A program made the translations under genes and the position numbers. DNA of 64,000 bases from Solirubrobacter pauli (GTDB taxonomy: Bacteria; Actinomycetota; Thermoleophilia; Solirubrobacterales; Solirubrobacteraceae), in the NCBI RefSeq assembly GCF_003633755.1, contig NZ_RBIL01000001.1, positions 2,155,426-2,219,425 of the forward strand, read 5' to 3'. The notes under the pieces are model-generated. The model did not search any database. It was not told the DNA's origin and saw nothing but the letters and a program-made list of their open reading frames with translations. Below are positions 47,742 to 55,863 of this stretch, in pieces (within the stretch, counting starts at the first letter, position 1; every line of letters begins with the position of its first letter).

Positions 47742-48448
47742 TTCGCGCTCCTGACGAGGCCGCTCGGCTTGGACACGGCGACGACCGGCGAGGCGATCGG
47801 CCTCGAGGCCGGACCGGGTTCGAGCTCCGGTGCCGGGCCGTCCGCGGGCGTGCGGTGGTCGACCGCGTACACGAGCCAGCCACGGTGCTTGCGCGTCAGC
47901 GTGCGCGGGCCGGGACCGGTGACGGTGTTCTGGGCCGTCACGAGGTATTCACACGTCGCGCGTGTCGAGGCGGGGCAGGCCACGAGGGCCAGGGTGCTGC
48001 CGTCGTCGGCCCAGCCGCCGGACCACAGCGCGCCGACCGGGCGCAGCCGCTGGCCGACCCGCAGCGACCCGGTCACGCGCGGATGGTTGCGCGGCCCGAC
48101 CCGACCCATCCACATCGGGCTGCGCTCCTCGACGAGCGCGACACCCGCGGAACCGCCCACGCTCGTGTAGCCCGTCCCCTCGAAGAACGTCCCGCGGGCG
48201 GCTTCGCCCGGGGCGAGCTGCACGATGTCCCGGAACGCGGACGAGCCGGTCCCGGGAGCGATGAGCGCGCGACACGCCTCCGACGGCGGGCACGTCCACC
48301 ACTGCATGACCGACGGGACGTCGCCCGTGACCGTCAGCAGCGGCTGGCCGTCCGGCGCGAGGCCCCAGCGGACCGTCTCGGCGGCGTGGGCGGTCGGGGC
48401 GGCAGCGACCGCCAAGAAACCTGCAGTGATGAGCGCGCGCCAGACCAT
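47738..48448 (-). CDS. Secreted protein, paralogue family A, short member
   Basis: 236 aa. Signal peptide WRALITAGFLAVAAAPTAHA. It has the family blocks WGLAPDGQPLLTVTG, CPPSEACRALIAPG and LWSGGWADDGSTLALVACPAS, but lacks the C-terminal Cys-containing domain of the other two members. First gene of a two-gene operon. Function unknown. Confidence 0.75.
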   Translation of the reverse strand: MVWRALITAGFLAVAAAPTAHAAETVRWGLAPDGQPLLTVTGDVPSVMQWWTCPPSEACRALIAPGTGSSAFRDIVQLAPGEAARGTFFEGTGYTSVGGSAGVALVEERSPMWMGRVGPRNHPRVTGSLRVGQRLRPVGALWSGGWADDGSTLALVACPASTRATCEYLVTAQNTVTGPGPRTLTRKHRGWLVYAVDHRTPADGPAPELEPGPASRPIASPVVAVSKPSGLVRSAK

Positions 48449-48496
48449 GCGCCGAAGGTAGCGGCGCGGTGCCTGAAACTGACGCTGGACGCTCGG

Positions 48497-49873
48497 CTAG
48501 TCGCGATCGGGGTTCTTGACCCCGTCGGGACCCGCTTCCAGCAGGGCGACGCACTCGATGTGCGGCGTCTGCGGGAACATGTCGACCGGGCGCACCTTGA
48601 TCAGGCGGTAGCCGGCCTCGACGAGCTGCGCGGCGTTGGGCGCGAGCGTCGTCGGGTTGCAGGAGACGTAGACGATGCGCGACGGGGCCGCGTCGACGAT
48701 CCGCCGGACGATCTTGGCCGACAGGCCCGCGCGCGGCGGGTCGATCACCGCGAGGTCGGGCTTGCCCTCGGCCTCCACCAGGTCGCGCAGCGCGAGGCGC
48801 GCGTCGCCGGCGTAGAAGTTCGCGTTCTGGATGTCGTTGAGCTTCGCGTTCGCGATCGCGTCGGCAACGGCGGGCGCGACGATCTCCAGCCCGGTCACGT
48901 GGCGGGCGCGCGTGGCCATCGTCAGCGCGATCGTGCCGATGCCCGAGTACAGGTCGAAGACCTTCTCGTGGCCGCGCAGGCCCGCGTACTCGAGCGCGAT
49001 GCCGTAGAGCTGCTCGGCCATCTCGGTGTTCGTCTGGAAGAACGCCTCGGGCGAGATCAGGAAGTCCAGCGAGCCGATCCGGTCCACGAGCTGCGGCGCG
49101 CCGGCCAGGAGCGTCGTCTCGCCGCCCTGCGTGCTCTCGCCGAGGTCGGCGGTCTGCGTCCACCACAGGCCGTCGGTGTCCACGGCATCGATGAAGCCGT
49201 CGACGTCGAGCTTGCCGGGCGAGGTGACGAGGCGGACCTGCGTCTGGCCGGTCGCGCGGCCCTCGCGGATGACGAGGTTGCGCAGGAAGCCGCGCTGGTC
49301 GCGCCGGTCCCACGGCATCAGGCCGTTGCAGAACTGCAGGACCTGGCGGCGCAGCTCGTTGACCTTCTCCGACGCGAGCATGCAGTCGTCCATCGGGACT
49401 ATGTCGTTCCAGCGGCCGGGGGCGTGGAAGCCGCACACGAGCTGGCCCTCGTCGCCGGAGCCGAACGAGAACTCGAACTTGTTGCGGTAGCGCCACTGCT
49501 GCACGGCCGGGACGATCGGCTCCATCTCGAACCCGTCGAGGTGGCCGATCCGGCGCAGCGCGTCCTCGACCTGCTCGGCCTTGACCTGCAGCTGCTTCTC
49601 GTACGCCATGACCTGCCACGGCGCGCCCGGATGGTCCGCGACGGGCTCGATCCGGTCGGGGCCCGGCTCGAGGACCTCGGTCACCCGCGCCTCGGCGTAC
49701 GCGCGCTTGGCCTTGCCCACCTCGGCCTTCACCCGGTCGCCCGGGAACCCACCGGCGACGAAGACGACGTAGCCGTCCTTGCGGGCGACGCCGTTGCCGC
49801 CGTGCGCGAGCGTGTCGATCGTGAGCTCGAGGACGTCGCCGCGGTTGGGTCGGGTGGGAAGTGCCGATGACAT
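48497..49873 (-). CDS. RNA uridine-5 methyltransferase, TrmA/RlmD family
   Basis: 458 aa from ATG 49873. A TRAM domain (10-65) precedes the SAM methyltransferase domain: FQTNTEMAEQLY, DLYSGIGTIALTMA, VIDPPRAGLS and the catalytic Cys in YVSCNPTTLAPN. The iron-sulphur cysteines that precede PWQ in RlmD and RlmC are missing: the segment reads ADHPGAPWQVMAYEKQL. So it is a cluster-less member. The target is probably 23S rRNA but cannot be fixed from sequence. Confidence 0.9.
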   Translation of the reverse strand: MSSALPTRPNRGDVLELTIDTLAHGGNGVARKDGYVVFVAGGFPGDRVKAEVGKAKRAYAEARVTEVLEPGPDRIEPVADHPGAPWQVMAYEKQLQVKAEQVEDALRRIGHLDGFEMEPIVPAVQQWRYRNKFEFSFGSGDEGQLVCGFHAPGRWNDIVPMDDCMLASEKVNELRRQVLQFCNGLMPWDRRDQRGFLRNLVIREGRATGQTQVRLVTSPGKLDVDGFIDAVDTDGLWWTQTADLGESTQGGETTLLAGAPQLVDRIGSLDFLISPEAFFQTNTEMAEQLYGIALEYAGLRGHEKVFDLYSGIGTIALTMATRARHVTGLEIVAPAVADAIANAKLNDIQNANFYAGDARLALRDLVEAEGKPDLAVIDPPRAGLSAKIVRRIVDAAPSRIVYVSCNPTTLAPNAAQLVEAGYRLIKVRPVDMFPQTPHIECVALLEAGPDGVKNPDRD

Positions 49874-49894
49874 GGGATGTGTGAGGATGACAGG

Positions 49895-50629
49895 GTGTCC
49901 ATCGACTCCCCTGATGAGCTGGCCGCTCTGCGCGCCACGGGCCGCGTCGTCGCCGAGGCCATCCGCGAGATGGCCCGCCGCGTCCGCCCCGGCGTGAGCA
50001 CGGGCGAGCTCGACGACGTCGCCGCGCAGGTCTTCAAGCGCCACGGCGCCCGCTCCGGCCCCCAGCTCGACTACGACTTCCCCGGTGTCACGTGCCTCTC
50101 GGTCGACGACGAGGCCGTCCACGGCATCCCCGGCCCGCGCCGCCTGCGCGAGGGCCAGCTGATCAAGCTCGACGTCACCGCCGAGCTCGACGGCTTCTAC
50201 GCCGACGCCTGCCGCACGGTGCCCGTCGGCCGCGTGCGCCCGCGGGAACAGCGCCTGATGGCGGCCTCGCAGTCGGCGCTCAAGCGCGGGCTCGAGGCGG
50301 CGAAGGCCGGTGTGAACGTCGGCGTCGTCGGCAAGGCCGTCAACGACGAGGTCACGCGCCGCGGGTTCAACGTGATCGAGGAGCTCGCCGGCCACGGCAT
50401 CGGCCGCAAGATCCACGAGGAGCCCGACGTGCCGAACATCGACTGGGACGGGCCGACGCTCACCGACGGCCTGGTGATCACGATCGAGCCGATCATCGCC
50501 GCCGGCGACGGGGAGGTCTACATGCACGACGACGGCTGGACCGTGAAGACCTACGACGGCTCCTCCTGCGCGCACTTCGAGCACACGCTGGTCGTGACCG
50601 AGGGCGCCCCGATCCTGGTGACGGCATGA
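49895..50629 (+). CDS. map: Methionine aminopeptidase type I
   Basis: 244 aa from GTG 49895, with GAGGATGACAGG just upstream. Metal ligands: two Asp in KLDVTAELDGFYADAC, His in GHGIGRKIHEEP, Glu in ITIEPI and Glu in HFEHTLVVTE. VDDEAVHGIPG is the substrate-loop motif. It removes the initiator Met from new proteins. Divergent from the methyltransferase with only 21 nt between, and overlapping the aldo-keto reductase start by 4 nt. Confidence 0.96.
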   Translation: MSIDSPDELAALRATGRVVAEAIREMARRVRPGVSTGELDDVAAQVFKRHGARSGPQLDYDFPGVTCLSVDDEAVHGIPGPRRLREGQLIKLDVTAELDGFYADACRTVPVGRVRPREQRLMAASQSALKRGLEAAKAGVNVGVVGKAVNDEVTRRGFNVIEELAGHGIGRKIHEEPDVPNIDWDGPTLTDGLVITIEPIIAAGDGEVYMHDDGWTVKTYDGSSCAHFEHTLVVTEGAPILVTA

Positions 50630-51555
50630 CGGTCGTCCCCGGCCGGATCGGCCTCGGCTGCATGGGCATGACGTGGGCCTACGGGGCCGCGGAGCGCGAC
50701 GACGCCGAGTCGATCCGCGTCATCCACCGCGCGGCCGAGCTCGGCGTCACCCTGCTCGACACCGCCGACATGTACGGCCCGTTCACGAACGAGGCGCTCG
50801 TCGGACGCGCGATCGACGGCCGCCGCGACGACTACTTCGTCGCCACCAAGTGCGGGCTCGTGGTCGAGGACGCCGACGAGTACGTGCTCAGCAAGGACGG
50901 GCGCCCGGAGCACGTCCGCGAGGCCGTCGACGGCTCGCTGCTGCGGCTCGGGATCGACCACATCGACCTCTACCAGCTGCACCGCATCGACCCCGAGGTT
51001 CCGCTCGAGGAGACGTGGGGCGCGATGGCCGAGCTCGTCGCCGACGGCAAGGTGCGGGCGCTCGGGCTGTCCGAGGTGAGCGTCGAGGAGATCGAGCGCG
51101 CGCACGCGATCCACCCGGTGGCCTCCGTGCAGTCGGAGGGCTCCCTGTGGACGCGCGACGCGTTCGACGCGGTCGTGCCGTGGTGCGCGGCCCACGACGC
51201 CGCGTTCCTGCCGTTCGCCCCGCTGGGCCGCGGGTTCCTGACCGGCGCGCTCACGCCGCAGTCGTTCCCCAAGGGCGACTTCCGCAAGAACAACCCGCGC
51301 TTCCAGCCCGAGGCGATGGACGCCAACCAGGCGCTGGTCGCGCGCGTGGTCGCGGTGGCCGAGCGGCGCGACGTCACGCCCGCGCAGGTCGCGCTCGCCT
51401 GGCTGCTCGCGCAGGGCGACCACGTCGTGCCGATCCCCGGCACCAAGAAGGTCTCGCGCCTGGAGGAGAACGCCGCGGCGGCGAGCGTGACGCTCACCGC
51501 CGAGGACCTCGCGGAGCTGGACACGCTCCCGCAGGCAGTGGGCGAGCGTTACTGA
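50626..51555 (+). CDS. Aldo/keto reductase
   Basis: 309 aa from ATG 50626 (ATGA with map). The TIM-barrel catalytic residues are seen as Asp and Tyr in LLDTADMYGPFTNE, Lys in FVATKCG and His in YQLHRID. The NADPH site is in PIPGTKKVSRLEENAAAASV. SVQSEGSLWTRDAFD and APLGRGFLTG are typical of the YakC/AKR13 group. Physiological substrate unknown. Confidence 0.93.
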   Translation: MTVVPGRIGLGCMGMTWAYGAAERDDAESIRVIHRAAELGVTLLDTADMYGPFTNEALVGRAIDGRRDDYFVATKCGLVVEDADEYVLSKDGRPEHVREAVDGSLLRLGIDHIDLYQLHRIDPEVPLEETWGAMAELVADGKVRALGLSEVSVEEIERAHAIHPVASVQSEGSLWTRDAFDAVVPWCAAHDAAFLPFAPLGRGFLTGALTPQSFPKGDFRKNNPRFQPEAMDANQALVARVVAVAERRDVTPAQVALAWLLAQGDHVVPIPGTKKVSRLEENAAAASVTLTAEDLAELDTLPQAVGERY

Positions 51556-51917
51556 TCGAGCCGTGAGTCGACCGCGTTGAGCACGGTCTTGCGGTTCGCG
51601 TTGCGGCGCTCGTAGTCACGCACGCGGCGCAGGTCGACCGTCTCGAGGGCATCGAGATGGGACACGATCTGCGCTGCGGTCAGCTCGTCGTAGTCGGCGA
51701 TCGGGAACTCGTCCTCCGCCGCGCCGATCGCGGCCTTGACCTCCTGGACGACCCGATCGGCGGGCGCGGAGATCGCGCGCCGCACGATCTCGGACATCAG
51801 CTCGGCAGCGTCGTCGCGGGTCATCCGGCCGCGCCGGACCGCGTCGTCCAGCGTGTCCTGCAGGCGCTCACGCGTGATCACCATCACGTCGAGCGGGTTC
51901 TTGAGCTGCGGGGACAT
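51549..51917 (-). CDS. Hypothetical helical protein
   Basis: 122 aa from ATG 51917. Mostly helical and charged: ITRERLQDTLDDAVRRGRMTRDDAAELMSEIVRRA in the first half, then EEFP-like acidic turn and LTAAQIVSHLDALETVDLRRVRDYERRNANRKTVLNAVDSRL. The first half resembles the polar helix of phasin-like or magnesium-binding small proteins, but I do not assign a family. The gene lies 13 nt upstream of where argF ends, in the same direction. Its end overlaps the aldo-keto reductase by 7 nt. Confidence 0.65.
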   Translation of the reverse strand: MSPQLKNPLDVMVITRERLQDTLDDAVRRGRMTRDDAAELMSEIVRRAISAPADRVVQEVKAAIGAAEDEFPIADYDELTAAQIVSHLDALETVDLRRVRDYERRNANRKTVLNAVDSRLDQ

Positions 51918-51930
51918 GGACCGACCCTGC

Positions 51931-52827
51931 CTACCCCTCGTCCGCCGGGGCCGAAACGAGCAGCTCGAGCAGCGCCTTCTGCGCGTGGCGGCGGTTCTCG
52001 GCCTGCTCCCAGATCCGCTGGCGATCGCCGTAGAGCACGGATTCCGTGATCTCCTCGCCCGGATGCGCCGGAAGGCAGTGCAGCGCAACCGCGCCGTCGT
52101 TGGCGTGGTCCATCAGCTCGTCGGTGATCGCGTAGTCCTTCAGGGCCTCGCGCCGGGCGGCGGCGGAGCTCTCGTCGTCGCTCATGCTCACCCAGACGTC
52201 GGTGTAGACCGCGTCGGCGCCCTGCACCGCCTCGACCGGGTCGGTGTAGAGCTTCGCCGGCGTGTCGGTGATCTGGTAGCCCTCGGGCGCCGCGATCCGC
52301 ACCTCCACCCCCGCGATGTCGCCCACGACCGCCAGCGAGCGCGCGACGTTGTTGCCGTCGCCGACGTAGGTGAGCACGCGGCCACCCAGGTCGCCGAAGA
52401 CCTCCTTGAGGGTCAGCAGGTCGGCGATCGCCTGGCACGGGTGATGCCCCGGGCTGAGCATGTTCACGACCGGGACGGTGGCGTGCTCGGCCAGCCCGTC
52501 CAGCTCCGCCTCGTCACCCGTGCGCAGGCCGATGAGCGCGCTGTGGCGCGACAGGATGTACGCGGTGTCGCGCACGGACTCCCCGCGCGTGAGCTGCATC
52601 TCGTCCGGGCGCAGGATCATCGGGTGCCCGCCCAGCTCGAACACGCCGGACTCGAACGACGTGCGCGTCCGGGTGGACGGCTTGTTGAACACCAGCGCGA
52701 CCGTGCGGCCCTCCAGCGCACGGGAAGACAGCGGAGCCTCCTTGAGCGCGGCCGCGCGGTGCAGGAGGAGCGCGAGCCGGTCGGCATCCAGCTCGGCGCC
52801 GGTGATGAAGTGTTGGGGTGCTGGCAT
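51931..52827 (-). CDS. argF: Ornithine carbamoyltransferase
   Basis: 298 aa from ATG 52827. Carbamoyl-phosphate site STRTR in FNKPSTRTRTSFE, HPCQAIADLLT for phosphate and ornithine binding, the DVWVSMSDD loop and the catalytic Cys in LHCLPAHPGEEIT. It makes citrulline for arginine synthesis. Other arg genes are not in the window. The 5' end overlaps that of the divergent EEP gene by 10 nt. Confidence 0.95.
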   Translation of the reverse strand: MPAPQHFITGAELDADRLALLLHRAAALKEAPLSSRALEGRTVALVFNKPSTRTRTSFESGVFELGGHPMILRPDEMQLTRGESVRDTAYILSRHSALIGLRTGDEAELDGLAEHATVPVVNMLSPGHHPCQAIADLLTLKEVFGDLGGRVLTYVGDGNNVARSLAVVGDIAGVEVRIAAPEGYQITDTPAKLYTDPVEAVQGADAVYTDVWVSMSDDESSAAARREALKDYAITDELMDHANDGAVALHCLPAHPGEEITESVLYGDRQRIWEQAENRRHAQKALLELLVSAPADEG

Positions 52828-53480
52828 TGAGCTGGAACCTCTACCACGGTCGCGCGCGAAATCCCGTGCGGCGGTCGCTGCTCGACGACTTTTCCGCGGC
52901 GCTGGACGGTTGGGAATGGGACGTCGCCATCTTGCAGGAAGTGCCGCCGTGGTGGCCCGCGGTCCTCGGACAGCGATGTGGCGCGTCCGCGCGCTGGGTG
53001 CTGACGTCACGCAACTTCGGCCTGGCCGTGCGGCGGCGGGTGTCCGAGCGCGACCCCGAGCGGCTGAAGGCGAACGGCGGCGGGTGCAACGCGATCCTGG
53101 TCCGGGGCGCGGTGCACGGGCATCGTGTCGTCCGTCTGACCTGGTGGCCGGAGCGGCGCTGGGCGCACGCCGTGACCGTGGACAGTGGGCTGACGGTCGT
53201 GAACCTGCACGCCTCGACGCACCGCGACGCGTGGGCGGCGCGCGACGTGGCGCGCGCGGCGGCCGCCTGGTCGGGGGTCTCGCCGCTCCTGCTCGGCGGC
53301 GACCTGAACCTGCGCCGGCCGGCGCTCGACGGGATGACGTGGCTCGGCGGGAACCATGTGGACCACTTCTTCGGGCGTGGCGTCGAGCCGCTCGGCCCGG
53401 CGGAGGTGCTCGACCGCGGGGAGCTGTCGGACCATCCGCCGATCCGCGTCAGCCTCGTAGCCCGAACCCCCGCAGCATGA
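52818..53480 (+). CDS. Endonuclease/exonuclease/phosphatase-family protein
   Basis: 220 aa from GTG 52818; TTG 52827 is an alternative. Family motifs in order: LSWNLYHGR, AILQEVPP, VVNLHASTHRD, LLGGDLNLRRP, GNHVDHFFGRG and LSDHPPIRVSL. All expected Asn, Glu, Asp and His residues for the metal site are present. Substrate unknown: DNA, phosphoinositide or another phosphodiester. The end overlaps the SnoaL-like gene by 32 nt. Confidence 0.88.
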   Translation: MLALSWNLYHGRARNPVRRSLLDDFSAALDGWEWDVAILQEVPPWWPAVLGQRCGASARWVLTSRNFGLAVRRRVSERDPERLKANGGGCNAILVRGAVHGHRVVRLTWWPERRWAHAVTVDSGLTVVNLHASTHRDAWAARDVARAAAAWSGVSPLLLGGDLNLRRPALDGMTWLGGNHVDHFFGRGVEPLGPAEVLDRGELSDHPPIRVSLVARTPAA

Positions 53481-53919
53481 GCATCGCCCGCTCGCCCGCC
53501 GTGCCCGGCTTGGGCAGCACGCCGAGGTCCATCGCGGCGCTGTAGACGTCGTAGAAGGCGCGGATGCGCAGGAAGCGGCCGTCGCCGTCGAGCTCCGCGT
53601 AGACGATCGCGTGCACCTCGAGCGCCTTCTTGGTCGGGTGGATGCGCCCGATCTCGCCCAGGTGCGTGCCGAGGATCCGGCAGGGGGCGGAGACGAACGT
53701 GCCGTCGCTCAGCCGCGCGCCGGTGCTGTTGACCCGCGCGTCCGGCATCGCCTTCCACAGCTGGCGGGCGTGCCTGGCGAGCCGCCGCGTGCCGATCAGC
53801 GGCTCCTCGGTCAGCGGGTCCTCGTAGTGGACCTCCGGGTTGCAGATGGACTCGAACCCGCGCGGATCGCGGCCGGACCAGGCGCGATCCCACGCGTCGA
53901 AGAGCTCGTCCACCTCCAT
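53449..53919 (-). CDS. SnoaL-like/NTF2-fold protein
   Basis: 156 aa. Alpha+beta cone fold pattern: ELFDAWDRAWSGRDPRGFESICNPEVHYEDPLTEEPLIG, LWKAMPDARVNSTG, APCRILGTHLG and IVYAELDGDGRFLRIRAFYDVYSAAMDLGVLP. This resembles polyketide cyclase-like or ester cyclase families. Catalytic identity is not clear. Confidence 0.78.
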   Translation of the reverse strand: MEVDELFDAWDRAWSGRDPRGFESICNPEVHYEDPLTEEPLIGTRRLARHARQLWKAMPDARVNSTGARLSDGTFVSAPCRILGTHLGEIGRIHPTKKALEVHAIVYAELDGDGRFLRIRAFYDVYSAAMDLGVLPKPGTAGERAMLMLRGFGLRG

Positions 53920-54029
53920 CGGACGCCCATGATGGCCGATGACGGGCGGGAGTGATTGCCCGTTTTCTTGCCCGACCGGGCGCCACGATCACGGACGTTC
54001 GGCGGTTGCGCGGTCTTCCGCGCGCGGGT

Positions 54030-54035
54030 TAGGGT
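54030..54035 (+). promoter_or_regulatory. -10 element TAGGGT, 9 nt before the beta-helix array
   Basis: TTGCGC (54006-54011), an 18-nt spacer and TAGGGT form a promoter ending 9 nt before the first ATG of the array at 54045. No Shine-Dalgarno is present. Confidence 0.5.
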
Positions 54036-54044
54036 CGCCTGCAG

Positions 54045-55682
54045 ATGAGACTTCGAGTGGCGCTCCTCGCCCTAGCCGCGAGCCTGGCGATAGCGGCGCC
54101 GGCCGCGGCGTCGACCTACACCGTGACCGGCTTCGGCGACGGCTTGTCCGGCTCGTGCCAACCGACCGGGGAGGGCGCAGTCTCGTGCACGACGCTCCGG
54201 GCCGCCGTGCAGTCGGCCAACGAAGGGGCCGACGAGGACGCGATCACCCTGTCGGCCGGTACCTACACCGTCAACTTCGGCGCCATCGTCGTCAACCAGG
54301 CCGTCACCATCAGCGGCGTCGGCACGCGCTCAACGGTGGTCAACGCCGCGGGCAACAGCGCGCCGGCGTTCACCGTCAGCGGCCCGGACGCGTTCTTCGG
54401 GAACCTGACCATCACCGGCGGCTCGGGCGCCAACCTGACCGTGGTGCCGGGCGGGGACGCGGGGCTCGCGTTCACGCGGCTGACCGGGGCGCAGACCGGC
54501 GTCGGCGCGGTCAACGAGGGCACGCTGACCGTCACCTTCAGCCTCATCGACACGAACCCGAGCGGTGGCATCAACAACGTCGGCGGAAGCGGCGCCGCGA
54601 CCCTGACCGTCGGCGGCTCGACGATCACGAACAACACGAATCACGGCATCGCCTCCACGGGCGGCTCGCAGAACGCGGTCGACCTGATCCACACGACGAT
54701 CGCCCGCAACGCCGGCGCCGGCATCATCTTCGACTCCGGCCAGCAGCCCGGGTCGGCGGACGCGTCGATCCTCGCGAACAACAGCGTCAACTGCAGCGGC
54801 GGGACGCTCGTAGGGCAGTTCAACGTGGAGAGCACCACCGGCTGCGCGCTCGACGCCGGGACCAACCGCGTGGTGTCGGATCCGCTGCTCGGGGCCGCGC
54901 TGAGCAACCAGGGCGGGTTCACGGACGTGCTGACGATCCCGGCCAACAGCCCGGCCGCCAACTACGTGTCGCCGTGCTTCCTGCTCCTCGACCAGCGCGG
55001 CTTCACCCGGCCCTCCGGCCAGCCGTGCGACGCGGGCGCGTACGACCGCGAAGCCGTCGACCCGGGGATCGTCGTCCCGCCGCCCCCGCCCGATCCTCCG
55101 GCGCCGCCGCCGCCCCCGCAGCCCACGCCCACGCCCTCGCCCGAGCCCACGCCGGTGGCGAACCAGTCGGTCGTCGGCGACGAGGAGCGCGGCACGGTGA
55201 AGGTCAAGCTGCCCGGCACGAGCACGTTCGTCGACCTCAACGACGTCAAGAGCCTGCCGAACGGCACGGAGATCGACACCCGCAGGGGCGCGATCAGGCT
55301 GAAGGCGGCGCCCAAGCCGGGCGCGCCGGTCGAGGAGGCGCTGTTCTACGACGGCCTGTTCAAGCTCAAGCAGTCGCGCGGCATCACCACGCTGACCCTG
55401 AGCGAGGCCCTGGACTGCACCAAGGCGAAGGGCAAGAAGGCGTCCGCCGCCGCGAAGAAGCCGAAGAAGCGCAAGCTCTGGGGCGACGGCAAGGGCGCGT
55501 TCCGCACGCAGGGCAAGTACAGCGCCGCCACCGTCCGCGGCACCAAGTGGCTGGTCGAGGACACGTGCACCACCACGACGGTGACGGTCAAGCAGGGTGC
55601 CGTCACGGTGGAGGACCTCGTCAAGAAGAAGCGCACCGTCGTTCGCGCCGGCAAGAAGTACGTGGCGCGGGCGAGACGATGA
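54045..55682 (+). CDS. Secreted beta-helix protein with C-terminal FecR-like module (array member 1)
   Basis: 545 aa. Signal peptide [20 protein letters not shown]. Residues 25-345 are a parallel beta-helix-like region that starts with [21 protein letters not shown] and ends with the [19 protein letters not shown] motif of choice-of-anchor Q proteins. A Pro-rich hinge (345-375) and a C-terminal module (380-545) follow: [42 protein letters not shown], a [14 protein letters not shown] block and [13 protein letters not shown], resembling FecR. No sortase or anchor signal. First of five tandem paralogues. Confidence 0.85.
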   Translation: MRLRVALLALAASLAIAAPAAASTYTVTGFGDGLSGSCQPTGEGAVSCTTLRAAVQSANEGADEDAITLSAGTYTVNFGAIVVNQAVTISGVGTRSTVVNAAGNSAPAFTVSGPDAFFGNLTITGGSGANLTVVPGGDAGLAFTRLTGAQTGVGAVNEGTLTVTFSLIDTNPSGGINNVGGSGAATLTVGGSTITNNTNHGIASTGGSQNAVDLIHTTIARNAGAGIIFDSGQQPGSADASILANNSVNCSGGTLVGQFNVESTTGCALDAGTNRVVSDPLLGAALSNQGGFTDVLTIPANSPAANYVSPCFLLLDQRGFTRPSGQPCDAGAYDREAVDPGIVVPPPPPDPPAPPPPPQPTPTPSPEPTPVANQSVVGDEERGTVKVKLPGTSTFVDLNDVKSLPNGTEIDTRRGAIRLKAAPKPGAPVEEALFYDGLFKLKQSRGITTLTLSEALDCTKAKGKKASAAAKKPKKRKLWGDGKGAFRTQGKYSAATVRGTKWLVEDTCTTTTVTVKQGAVTVEDLVKKKRTVVRAGKKYVARARR

Positions 55683-55863
55683 AGTTCGTCCACCTCGACG
55701 CAACTCGCGGCGTCCCCGCGGGTTCGACGATCGACACGGGAATGGGCGCCGTCGCGCTGAGGGCGGCGCCGAAGCCGGGCGCTGTGCCCGAGAAGGCGAC
55801 GTCCATGACGGGTTGTTCGAGGTGACCCAGACCAGCGGCCTGACGACGTCGACGCTGTTCGAG
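55681..55863 (+). pseudogene. Decayed C-terminal FecR-like module
   Basis: Between array members 1 and 2 the DNA encodes [18 protein letters not shown] and [20 protein letters not shown] in one frame, then after a one-base shift near 55803 [21 protein letters not shown] in another. These line up with the first half of the C-terminal module (compare [19 protein letters not shown] and [19 protein letters not shown] in member 2). It is a broken extra copy whose remaining part is lost. Confidence 0.75.

Noticed and set aside
55463-55500. KKPKKRK as a nuclear localisation-like signal
   Set aside because: It is part of the basic linker in the secreted C-terminal module of a bacterium, so the resemblance is by chance.
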